Source: [Candidatus Thermochlorobacteriaceae] bacterium GBChlB (GTDB taxonomy: Bacteria > Bacteroidota > Chlorobiia > Chlorobiales > Thermochlorobacteraceae). From it: a stretch of 64,000 nt of DNA. The stretch is taken from contig JPGV01000012.1 in the NCBI GenBank assembly GCA_000724175.1, positions 81,687-145,686 of the forward strand, given 5' to 3'. The position numbers and the translations under genes were made by a program. The notes beneath the pieces were generated by a model that worked only from the letters and a program-made list of their open reading frames with translations, was not told the DNA's origin and made no database searches. Shown here in pieces: positions 34,729 through 43,105 of the stretch (its first letter is position 1; each line of letters starts with the position of its first letter).

Positions 34729-36945
34729 ATGCCGTTCAAGAAAAAGACGTCGCGCGAAAGCAGAACGATTCGAGTGTTAATTTTCGCCGCGTTTTTGGCG
34801 GGCGTCGCTGCACTGTTTCCGCGCAATAAAATTTCGTCCTTAAATTATGAAATCGGTGCGTCATGGTTACAACCCGACCTTATCGCACCATTCACCTTTC
34901 CCGTCTACAAAGAACCCGATGTGTATGAGCGTGAAAAAAAACTTGCCCGCGAGTCTATCTTGCCCGTCTTTCGGCGTCAGGATAAGGAATTCAAGCCCGC
35001 CGAGTTCAGCGCTTACATGGACAACCTGAACGAGTATCTTGCTGCCGACCTCAGCCGCGCCGCCGCTTCATCGAAGAAAAAAACCGACTCGCTTGTCGTT
35101 AAAGATGACAGCCTTTTCAGTTCAATTCCATTTACGCCATCTGAAAAAACATTGCTCCTTGCAGAGTATAAACGACTTTTGCGCACGCGCGGCGAGGGCG
35201 CATCGTTGCTCGGAGAGCTCAGAAAAACCTTACCGATTTATTTACGCTCACTGCGCTCCGATGGTATTTTGAACATTGCCCGCCGCGACGTGGCATCACC
35301 GCAGTTCGTCGTGCGTTCCGCCAACGGGCGCGAAGAAAGTGTCTTTAAAACCGACTCGGTGCGCGACAGCATCGAGGCAGCGCTCACGCTCAGCGAACTT
35401 GTCGCCATGCATTTCCGCGTCTCCAACACCCTTCAAAACGACACCGTGCAGCTTGCGTTGAAACTTGCTCAACCGTTTTTGAAACCGAATTTATTTTTTG
35501 ATGCGTCGCAAACGCTCTCTGACCGCGTGCGCGCTGAAAGCTCTGTTCCAATGGCAGACGGCTTTGTGCGCGAGAACGAAAAAGTCATTTCACGCGGCGA
35601 AATCATCACAGAACTTTCGAAGCGCAAACTCGATTCGTTCTTGAAGACGAAAACAGAACGCGAAGTCCGCACAGGCGAGTTGCGGCTCTATATCGGAAAA
35701 ATTCTCATCGTCGTCATCATTGCGTCGCTCTTTGCAGCATATCTCTATTTTTCGCGTCCGCAAATTTTCTTCGACAATACGCAAATCCTGCTGCTTGCCA
35801 GCGTGATGATGATTCAGCTCTTGGCAACATGGTATTCGTTGCAGTTCGATAATCTTTCGCCCTACATCGTGCCGATTGGCTTGGCGTCGATTTTATTTAC
35901 GATTCTCTTCGATTCGCGCACTGGATTTTTTGCCACGGTTACCATTTCGTTGCTCGCCGCCACGATTCGCGGCAACGATTTTTCATTTGCATTGGCGACG
36001 ATATTTGCTGGCGGCATGGGCGTTTTTTTTACGCGCGATATTCGCAAACGCGCCCAAGTTGCGCTCTCCGCGCTCTATGTCTTTCTCGGCTATACGGTTG
36101 CGATTATTGCGTTCAACTTTGCGCGGCTCGCCAGCCTCAACGAAATTCTCAATGATTTAATGTTCGCCGCCATCAGTTCGCTCTGCTGTTTTCTCGTCTA
36201 TCCCGCGCTCTTGCTCGTTGAAAAATTGTTCGGCATTACCACCGACCTAACGCTGCTCGAACTTTCCGACGCAAATCATCCGCTCTTGCGCGATATGGCA
36301 GCAAACGCACCCGGCACTTACACGCACACCATGCAAGTGAGTTTGCTCGCCGAAGAAGCTGCCAACGCCATCGGCGCAAATGCGCTCTTGTGCCGCGTCG
36401 GCGCGTATTTTCACGACATTGGTAAAATCGCCCAGTCCAAATTTTTCGCCGAAAACCAACAGACACACAATCCGCACGACGACATTAACGTGGTTACAAG
36501 CGGCAGAATCATCGGCGAACATGTGCGCGAGGGAATCGCAGTGGGGCGGCAATACAAAATTCCAGAGCGCGTGTTGGACTTCATTCCGCAGCATCATGGC
36601 ACAACGATGATTCACTTTTTTTACGACAAAGCTGCAAAGCAACTGCCGCCTGAACAGCTTAATCCAAACGACTTCCGCTACCCGGGTCCGAAGCCTCAAT
36701 CGCGCGAAACCGCTATTGTCATGCTCGCCGACGGCGTCGAGGCGTCCGTGCGCTCGCTCACCAATGCGACCGAAGAAAACATTGCGCACATCATCGACGT
36801 CGTCATTCGCAAACGGCTCGATGAAGATCAATTCGCTGAGTGTCCAATTACCTTCGCAGAAATCAACACTGTCAAACAGAGTTTCATTAAAACCATTATC
36901 GCACTACGGCACAAGCGCGTTAAGTATCCGGGACAAAAAATTTAA
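34729..36945 (+). CDS. pgpH: 7TM-HD cyclic-di-AMP phosphodiesterase
   Basis: 738 residues with PgpH architecture. It has a first membrane helix (~13-30), an extracellular 7TMR-HDED region (~40-300), seven membrane helices (~310-500), then a cytosolic HD domain (~520-690). HD metal ligands are visible in 'THTMQVSLLAEEAA', 'AYFHDIGK', 'IIGEHVREG' and 'PQHHGTTMIHFFY'. Relatives hydrolyse c-di-AMP to pApA, controlling osmotic balance and peptidoglycan. No c-di-AMP synthase is in the window. Its stop overlaps the next convergent gene by 4 bases. Confidence 0.9.
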   Translation: MPFKKKTSRESRTIRVLIFAAFLAGVAALFPRNKISSLNYEIGASWLQPDLIAPFTFPVYKEPDVYEREKKLARESILPVFRRQDKEFKPAEFSAYMDNLNEYLAADLSRAAASSKKKTDSLVVKDDSLFSSIPFTPSEKTLLLAEYKRLLRTRGEGASLLGELRKTLPIYLRSLRSDGILNIARRDVASPQFVVRSANGREESVFKTDSVRDSIEAALTLSELVAMHFRVSNTLQNDTVQLALKLAQPFLKPNLFFDASQTLSDRVRAESSVPMADGFVRENEKVISRGEIITELSKRKLDSFLKTKTEREVRTGELRLYIGKILIVVIIASLFAAYLYFSRPQIFFDNTQILLLASVMMIQLLATWYSLQFDNLSPYIVPIGLASILFTILFDSRTGFFATVTISLLAATIRGNDFSFALATIFAGGMGVFFTRDIRKRAQVALSALYVFLGYTVAIIAFNFARLASLNEILNDLMFAAISSLCCFLVYPALLLVEKLFGITTDLTLLELSDANHPLLRDMAANAPGTYTHTMQVSLLAEEAANAIGANALLCRVGAYFHDIGKIAQSKFFAENQQTHNPHDDINVVTSGRIIGEHVREGIAVGRQYKIPERVLDFIPQHHGTTMIHFFYDKAAKQLPPEQLNPNDFRYPGPKPQSRETAIVMLADGVEASVRSLTNATEENIAHIIDVVIRKRLDEDQFAECPITFAEINTVKQSFIKTIIALRHKRVKYPGQKI

Positions 36946-37610
36946 CGGCGCACCCGTTGCAGCATCGGCGCAGACAGCACCGGCTCAGCGAGTTCTTTTC
37001 GAGTGAACACGACGCGATGTCGCTCCGTGCCGACAAGCAGCGAGAGTTCGATTTTGCTTGCTTTTTTCGAGAAGGGGAAGTAGAGTTTTCCAAACGCTTT
37101 TGCTTGGGGGGCAAGCGCGGTTTCACGCCACGCCTCTTTTTCGACTTCGGCGCGGAGCATTGCCAAGCGCGTCAAATCTTCCCGCAACTGCTGCGCGAAC
37201 ATCATACTCGATGCGGTCGAGACGCTCTGCGCCAGCGAGAGTTCGCTTTTAATTTCTTCAATCGTTTCGTCAATCCGTTCAATCACATCGTCCGCGCTCT
37301 GTGCATAGAGCAAGCGGCTTTTTTCGTCGCCGAAAATTTTGTAGTAAAAAAATTCGGGAACGACCAAGAGCGTGTCGTTGCCTCGGTTCATTACGCCAAG
37401 CTGAAAAACCACGTTTGGTTCGTCAACGCGCCCGAATGTCAAAAAAATAAACGCGCGCTCGTCCTCGAGCATAATCGTGTCTTTGGCGGTTGCAATGGAA
37501 TCGGGCGGCGTCGCGGGTTCATATCGATAGACGGGCGGAACAGTCGCGCAGGCGGCAAGCACAGCCGATGTAAAAACAAGCAACGCGAACAGATGCCCAG
37601 ACCTGCGCAT
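36942..37610 (-). CDS. lipoprotein of unknown function
   Basis: 222 residues with signal peptide and lipobox 'VLAAC' (Cys21). The region after it is soluble, with 'VVFQLGVMNRGNDTLLVVPEFFYYKIFGDEKS' forming a beta-rich part, a long helical stretch ('ERIDETIEEIKSELSLAQSVSTAS') and a C-terminal strand set. I do not recognise the family. It is convergent with pgpH and lies 57 bases from the dipeptide epimerase gene on the same strand, so the two could share a transcript. Confidence 0.75.
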   Translation of the reverse strand: MRRSGHLFALLVFTSAVLAACATVPPVYRYEPATPPDSIATAKDTIMLEDERAFIFLTFGRVDEPNVVFQLGVMNRGNDTLLVVPEFFYYKIFGDEKSRLLYAQSADDVIERIDETIEEIKSELSLAQSVSTASSMMFAQQLREDLTRLAMLRAEVEKEAWRETALAPQAKAFGKLYFPFSKKASKIELSLLVGTERHRVVFTRKELAEPVLSAPMLQRVRR

Positions 37611-37667
37611 AAGGCACTTAATGGTTGGAGTTGATGGAAGCCCTTGTCAATGCAAGCGTCTATCGTT

Positions 37668-38741
37668 TTAAGCACGGTTAGGTTCAACGCCGAGTCCCGC
37701 CGCGTCAAGCGGGCGCATCACGCCGTCTTTCAATTTAAATCCACCCCTTGTAACATCTCGCGCGAGGTCAAGGCTGCCGTCGAGGTCGATGTATTTCGTG
37801 GCGACCGACGCAAACGCCGCATGCAACGCTGCCGAAATGCTAATCGCGCTCTCGTCGTTACAGCCCCACATTAACTCAATGCTGGAATTTTCGGCGACGA
37901 CCGCAATTTCACGTGCGCCCGTAATGCCGCCGCACTTCATCAACTTGATATTGAAAATCCCGCACGCTTTCGGCAACGATGCAAGCCGAATCGCATCTGC
38001 CGTGCCGAGCAACGACTCATCGGCGGCGATTTTTGCTTTCACATCAGTTGGCAACGCTCTCATTTCGTCAATCGCATTTGCCCGAAATGGTTGCTCGATG
38101 AGTTCAATGTTCAGCGACGATGTTCGTTTCACAAATTCCCTAAGCGTTTCACTCGTGTAGCCTTGATTGGCATCGACGCGAATGCCGACCGCGGCACCAA
38201 ATCGCTCGCGCAATTTTATCAATCGCTCGACGTCTTCAGTCAACGACGCGCCAATTTTTACTTTCAGAATTTTAAATCCGCGCTCAATGTATTCTTTCGC
38301 TTCGTCGAGCGTTTCCTGAACGCCCTTAATGCCGATGGTGATGGAGGTCGGCAATGAGTCGATTTTTTGTCCCAAAAATTTTACGAGCGGCACATGCAGA
38401 TACTTCGCAAACGCATCGTGCAGCGCAATGTCAAGCGCGGCGCACGCGCCCATATCGCTTGGGTAACGCGCGTAAGTGTCGTAACAGAGCCGTTGAAACT
38501 CGCGGATGTCGCGCCCGATGAGCCAAGCGAAATCATCGTTGGTCAGCGCCGCGTAAGAATCTTCAACGGAGACGTCGACGACGGCTTTCGACGGATTACA
38601 CGCGCCATAGCCGACAATGCCGTTGGACAGCATCAGTTCTACAATCACATTCTCGACGTGCGAAACGGTTTTGTAGGCAATTGTGTAAGGGCGCGTCAAG
38701 TCGAGATTTTCTTTGCGAATGCGCACGGAGACGATGGTCAT
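37668..38741 (-). CDS. L-Ala-D/L-Glu (dipeptide) epimerase, enolase superfamily
   Basis: 357 residues from the ATG at 38741; the frame's first codon (38744) is GTG. The muconate-lactonising enzyme fold shows the catalytic Lys pair in 'ILKVKIG', metal ligands in 'RVDANQGY', 'ELIEQPF' and 'AADESLLG', the second Lys in 'NIKLMKCGG', and the substrate-binding 'DLDG' near the end. This set marks the dipeptide-epimerase branch, which converts L-Ala-D-Glu from peptidoglycan turnover into L-Ala-L-Glu. It follows formate-THF ligase by ~20 bases and may be co-transcribed. Confidence 0.9.
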   Translation of the reverse strand: MTIVSVRIRKENLDLTRPYTIAYKTVSHVENVIVELMLSNGIVGYGACNPSKAVVDVSVEDSYAALTNDDFAWLIGRDIREFQRLCYDTYARYPSDMGACAALDIALHDAFAKYLHVPLVKFLGQKIDSLPTSITIGIKGVQETLDEAKEYIERGFKILKVKIGASLTEDVERLIKLRERFGAAVGIRVDANQGYTSETLREFVKRTSSLNIELIEQPFRANAIDEMRALPTDVKAKIAADESLLGTADAIRLASLPKACGIFNIKLMKCGGITGAREIAVVAENSSIELMWGCNDESAISISAALHAAFASVATKYIDLDGSLDLARDVTRGGFKLKDGVMRPLDAAGLGVEPNRA

Positions 38742-38762
38742 CACTTTGAGCCTCTTCGTCGT

Positions 38763-40466
38763 TTAGAACAATCCCGTAATGTTGCCGTCGGCGTCGATGT
38801 CGATGGATTCGGCGGCGGGCGTTTCGGGCAAGCCGGGCATACGCATCATCTCGCCCGTAATCGGCACGAGAAATCCCGCGCCCGACGAAATTTCAATCTC
38901 GCGCACGCTGAGCGTAAAGCCGTCCGGTCTGCCAATCAAATCGGGATTATCAGACAGCGACTTCTGCGTTTTGGCGATGCAGACGGGCAATTTGTCGAAT
39001 CCTAAATCGGAAATGGTTTTTAAATCCGCTTGGGCTTGCGCTTGATAAACGACCTTCGCCGCGCCGTAAATTTGCGTCGCCACCGTCTCGATTTTTTCTG
39101 TCACGCTGCTCTGCCAATCGTAAAGTGGTTTGTGTTTTTCTTTCTGCTGCGCCGCCGCTTCAAGCACGAATTTGGCGAGTTCCAACGCGCCTTCGCCGCC
39201 CTTCGCCCAGACTTGCGAGACGGAGGCTTTTATGCCCAGTTCCGCGCACCGCTTCACAACAAACTCCAACTCCTCTTTCGTATCGGTGTAAAATTCATTG
39301 ACCGCAACGACGGGCTGCACGCCGAATTTCTTCGCGTTTTCCAAATGCTTTTCAAGATTAACGATGCCTTTTTGCAACGCACTCAAGTTTGGCTGTTTGA
39401 GCGAATCCAACGCCGCGCCGCCGTGATATTTCAATGCGCGAACCGTTGCGACAATCACTACTGCCTTCGGAGAAAAATCACCGTATCCGCATTTGATGTC
39501 GAGGAACTTTTCGCCGCCTAAATCAAACCCGAAGCCTGCTTCTGTAACCACGTAATCGGAGAGCGAGAGTCCCATGCGCGTCGCCAAAATTGTGTTCGTG
39601 CCTTGTGCGATGTTCGCAAACGGGCCAGCATGCAAAATTGCCGGATTGCCTTCGAGTGTTTGAACGAGATTTGGTTTAATTGCGTCTCTCAACAGCGCTG
39701 CCATTGCACCGTGCGCCTTGAGGTCGCGGGCGAAAATCGGTTTTTTGGATTTGTCGTAGCCGATGAAAATAGCGCCCAATTTTTCCTTTAACTGTTCCAA
39801 ACTGTTCGACATACAGAGAATCGCCATCACTTCCGACGCCGCCGTGATGTCGAAGCCCGTTTCGCGCGGCACGCCGAAGCCTTTGCCGCCAAGTCCGACA
39901 ATGATTTTCCGCAGCGCACGGTCGTTCATATCCATGACGCGCTTCCAGCGCACGCTGCGCGGCTCGATGCCGAGCGTGTTTTTTCGATTTTGAATGTTGT
40001 TATCAATCATCGCCGCCAGCAAGTTGTGCGCTTTCTCGATGGCAGGAAAATCGCCGGTGAAGTGCAGGTTGATGTCTTGCATCGGCACAACTTGCGAATA
40101 ACCGCCGCCCGTTGCGCCACCTTTGACGCCGAAGACAGGACCCAGCGAAGGCTCGCGCAAGACGGCTGTCGTTTGTTTGCCCAATCGGTTCAGTGCTTCG
40201 GTCAAGCCAATCGTCGTTGTGGTTTTGCCTTCGCCGGCGGGCGTAGGCGTAATCGCTGAAACGAGAATGAGCGTGTGTTTATCGGCTTTAGATTTATCGA
40301 TGAGCGAGAGCGGCAACTTGGCTTTGTATTTGCCATAAAGCTCCAAATCTTCGCCATTAACGCCGAGCTTTTCGGCAATCTTAACGATGTGTTGAAGTTT
40401 GGCAGCACGGGCGATGTCAAGGTCAGTTTTTGGCGTCGCAGACGCGACAGACGCAGCGGTGGACAT
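38763..40466 (-). CDS. fhs: formate-tetrahydrofolate ligase
   Basis: 567 residues, near the family norm of ~555. The ATG at 40466 is chosen over 40499, since the upstream extension is unlike the family. Motifs are 'SAITPTPAGEGKTTTTIGL' (the ATP-binding P-loop), 'PSLGPVFGVKGGATGGGYSQV', 'LHFTGDFPAI' and 'GFGFDLGGEKF'. It makes 10-formyl-THF from formate, ATP and THF for purine and Met-tRNA formylation or for reductive one-carbon metabolism. A minus-strand terminator hairpin lies about 80 bases upstream of its start. Confidence 0.95.
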   Translation of the reverse strand: MSTAASVASATPKTDLDIARAAKLQHIVKIAEKLGVNGEDLELYGKYKAKLPLSLIDKSKADKHTLILVSAITPTPAGEGKTTTTIGLTEALNRLGKQTTAVLREPSLGPVFGVKGGATGGGYSQVVPMQDINLHFTGDFPAIEKAHNLLAAMIDNNIQNRKNTLGIEPRSVRWKRVMDMNDRALRKIIVGLGGKGFGVPRETGFDITAASEVMAILCMSNSLEQLKEKLGAIFIGYDKSKKPIFARDLKAHGAMAALLRDAIKPNLVQTLEGNPAILHAGPFANIAQGTNTILATRMGLSLSDYVVTEAGFGFDLGGEKFLDIKCGYGDFSPKAVVIVATVRALKYHGGAALDSLKQPNLSALQKGIVNLEKHLENAKKFGVQPVVAVNEFYTDTKEELEFVVKRCAELGIKASVSQVWAKGGEGALELAKFVLEAAAQQKEKHKPLYDWQSSVTEKIETVATQIYGAAKVVYQAQAQADLKTISDLGFDKLPVCIAKTQKSLSDNPDLIGRPDGFTLSVREIEISSGAGFLVPITGEMMRMPGLPETPAAESIDIDADGNITGLF

Positions 40467-40544
40467 AGATTGTTGTGTTAATTGGATAAAGAATTGCACA
40501 AATTGCGGTAATGCTTTGACACAAAATACAACGTCGGTATGCTG

Positions 40545-40578
40545 AAATAAAAAAGCGTCCCACCTTGTCTGCGGACGC
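40545..40578 (-). terminator. minus-strand terminator hairpin upstream of fhs
   Basis: On the minus strand GCGTCC (40578-40573) pairs with GGACGC (40560-40555), 12-base loop, followed by TTTTTT-ATTT. No minus-strand gene ends near it. It could be a leader attenuator of fhs or stop antisense transcription coming from the kinase region. Confidence 0.6.
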
Positions 40579-40729
40579 GCGCTGTCTGTTGTTCAAATCG
40601 CATGTGGATTATATCGTGAACTTTTTTGCTTTTTCTCTAACCGCGAGCGTGCTGCGTGGCGATGTTTTCTCGAGCGAAGGAAGTTGATATTTTTTCGTAT
40701 ATGCTGTGAATAACGAATGTAGACACACG

Positions 40730-41911
40730 ATGCGAAGCAGCACAATTAAAGGCATTTTTTTCATCATTGCTGTCGTTGGTGCTATCGTTACATTTTTTTT
40801 TACGCAACTGCTGATTGAGCGCGTCCGCGAGCAACAACGACAAAAAGTTGACCTTTGGGTCAAGTCGCTCAAACTTCTGACCGAAACAGAAAACACTGGC
40901 GAGTTATCGTTCATCTTTACCGAAATCGTCAGCGTGATTGATTTTCCCGCGATTCTCTCCGATGCAAACATGCAGCCCGTCACATGGAAGAACATCGCCG
41001 TCGATACCACGCTGACGGACGCGGAGCAAAAAGCGTTTCTCTCGCGGCTTATCACAGATATGGACGAGAAGCATCCGCCCGTCGCCGTGAAAGTGGACAC
41101 CGTCGTTTTGCAATACATTCACTATGGCGATTCAGACGTGGTTGTTGCGTTGCAGATTGCACCGTTGGTGGCGGGCGGCGCCGTCGCACTATTTATTTTA
41201 ATTGCATATTTGAGTTTCAGCGCGATTCGTAAAACCGAAGCGTCGAGCATTTGGGTCGGCATGGCAAAAGAGACGGCGCATCAACTCGGCACACCGATTT
41301 CCTCGCTGATAGGATGGATTGAATTGATGAAGGGCGCAAGCGATAACCCAGAACGCCAAGCGCAGGTGATTTTTGAAATGCAAACCGACGTGAATCGGCT
41401 CAACCGCGTCGCCACGCGCTTCTCGAAAATCGGCTCGAAGGAAACACTTGCGCCTGAAAACATTGCCGCCGTCCTCGAGCATACTTTTGACTACTACCGA
41501 CAGCGGCTGCCGCAAATGGGCAAAACCATTTCGCTGGACATCAAAGACACCAACGGGTCAACTCATCTGGTCGCCCATATCAATCGTGAGCTTATGGAAT
41601 GGGTCTTTGAGAACATCACGAAAAACGGCATTGATGCGATTGAAGGACACGACGGAAAAATTACGGCGACCATCTTGGACGACGGCGAGTTTATCTCGGT
41701 CGACATTAGCGATAACGGCAAAGGTATCGAGGCGAAAAATCGACGCGAAATTTTTCGTCCGGGATTCAGCACCAAAGCACGCGGCTGGGGATTAGGACTG
41801 ACGCTCGCCAAACGCATCGTCGAGGACTATCACAAAGGAAAACTTTTGCTCAAAGAGACCGCCGTTGGCAAAGGCACGACGTTTCGAATTAAATTGAAAA
41901 AACATCTGTAA
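40730..41911 (+). CDS. membrane sensor histidine kinase
   Basis: 393 residues; the ATG at 40730 is preferred over the GTG at 40706. Two membrane segments (~5-27 and ~150-170) flank an extracellular sensor of ~120 residues with no known domain. The kinase core has the phospho-acceptor His in 'TAHQLGTPISSLIGWIE', N-box 'VFENITKNGIDAIEG' and G-boxes 'DISDNGKGIE' and 'GWGLGLTLAKRI'. The 'AHQLGTPISS' H-box is a version common in FCB bacteria. No response regulator gene adjoins it, so it is an orphan kinase here. Confidence 0.88.
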   Translation: MRSSTIKGIFFIIAVVGAIVTFFFTQLLIERVREQQRQKVDLWVKSLKLLTETENTGELSFIFTEIVSVIDFPAILSDANMQPVTWKNIAVDTTLTDAEQKAFLSRLITDMDEKHPPVAVKVDTVVLQYIHYGDSDVVVALQIAPLVAGGAVALFILIAYLSFSAIRKTEASSIWVGMAKETAHQLGTPISSLIGWIELMKGASDNPERQAQVIFEMQTDVNRLNRVATRFSKIGSKETLAPENIAAVLEHTFDYYRQRLPQMGKTISLDIKDTNGSTHLVAHINRELMEWVFENITKNGIDAIEGHDGKITATILDDGEFISVDISDNGKGIEAKNRREIFRPGFSTKARGWGLGLTLAKRIVEDYHKGKLLLKETAVGKGTTFRIKLKKHL

Positions 41912-41914
41912 GCC

Positions 41915-43105
41915 TTATCGAGTTGTTTCTTTCAGCAAATTGCCTGCTTTGTCGAAAGTAAGTCGTTTTGTTAGGCTGCCATTAGAAAAAAAGCGTGTCT
42001 CTTTGGGAATCTCCACTCTGGTTTGTTCGTCCTGCCGAAGTTGTCGCTCTTCGGTCAAGTTGCCATATCGGTCAAAGAGCCTGCGCTCGATGTGCGTTGC
42101 AACGCCGCTTTCGGAGTAGATGATGCGCTCAGCGAGCAGCCCAAAGTCGTTGTAGCGCTCAAGAATTTTCAGTCGCCGCGCTCCATCAAAACGCTTTTCT
42201 TCAATGAGGTTGCCGAAGGCGTCGTAGCTTGTCTCGACAACAGCAATGCCGAAGGAGTTTTCTTTCAGCGTGTTTTTTGCGCCGAAGGTTGCTTGTTCAA
42301 TCACCCTGCCGCCCGCATCGTATTTGAATGTGCGCGTTTGCTGCAAGCCCTCCTCGTCGTATTCGGCGACTCGCGTAACGCGTCGATGAGCATCGTAAGT
42401 GTAGACCGATTTCTCAAGCAGCTCTCCTGCCCCGCCGGTTCTAAGCGATTGAGTTGTATTGCCTTGAGCGTCAATGGTGTGCGCAACTTTCTGAAATACT
42501 TTTTCTGTCTCGTCCAGATATGTTTCCTCGATGACATTGCCGCTGGCGTCGTATTGAAATCGTTGAAGCGCATAGCCAAGCGAATTATTTTTGAGTTTGC
42601 CGTTGGCATCGCGCGCGGCTTTTTCCAAGAAATTGCCTTGGGCGTTTCGCTTGTAAATTATTTTCAGTTGCAGCGTATTTGCACCATCGTATAGCCATTC
42701 CTCCGTGAGAAATTTTCCGACAAAGCGAAACACTGTGGTTGATGTTAGCTTGCCATTGGCGCGAAACATTGCGCGGGAGACAGTGCGACCGTCGGCGTCA
42801 TACTTGAATCGAAGTTCCGCCGCGCCAAGCGGACTGTAATTGTCGGAAAGTGCGCCTTGTTCCAAGTGGGCGATGGCGATGGGAAAGCGTTGCAGTCGGT
42901 CGTTTTTCGAGTAAGTAAATCGAAATAGTTCGGCGACGTTTTTTACATCGGCAGGCGCAAGTTCATAGCGTCCCGAAAATCCATCGTTGGCGGTTGGTTG
43001 AACATTTCGAAAATACCGAAATGTTTGGGACGACCCGCCCGCCGAGAGCGTCAAGAGACACCCTATCAACATCAACCAGCGTCTCATCAACATTGCGTTG
43101 AACAT
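41915..43105 (-). CDS. exported YD-repeat-like protein
   Basis: 396 residues with a signal-peptide-like start ('MLIGCLLTLSAGGSSQ'). The body is a chain of ~20-residue repeats of YD/RHS type: 'YDASGNVIEE', 'YDAGGRVIEQ', 'YDAFGNLIEE', 'FDRYGNLTEE', 'FDKAGNLLKE'. These form beta-rich shells or sheets with binding or toxin-delivery roles in RHS proteins. No RHS core or toxin tail is seen here. The start ATG overlaps the GH57 stop (TAATG), so translation is coupled. Confidence 0.75.
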   Translation of the reverse strand: MFNAMLMRRWLMLIGCLLTLSAGGSSQTFRYFRNVQPTANDGFSGRYELAPADVKNVAELFRFTYSKNDRLQRFPIAIAHLEQGALSDNYSPLGAAELRFKYDADGRTVSRAMFRANGKLTSTTVFRFVGKFLTEEWLYDGANTLQLKIIYKRNAQGNFLEKAARDANGKLKNNSLGYALQRFQYDASGNVIEETYLDETEKVFQKVAHTIDAQGNTTQSLRTGGAGELLEKSVYTYDAHRRVTRVAEYDEEGLQQTRTFKYDAGGRVIEQATFGAKNTLKENSFGIAVVETSYDAFGNLIEEKRFDGARRLKILERYNDFGLLAERIIYSESGVATHIERRLFDRYGNLTEERQLRQDEQTRVEIPKETRFFSNGSLTKRLTFDKAGNLLKETTR

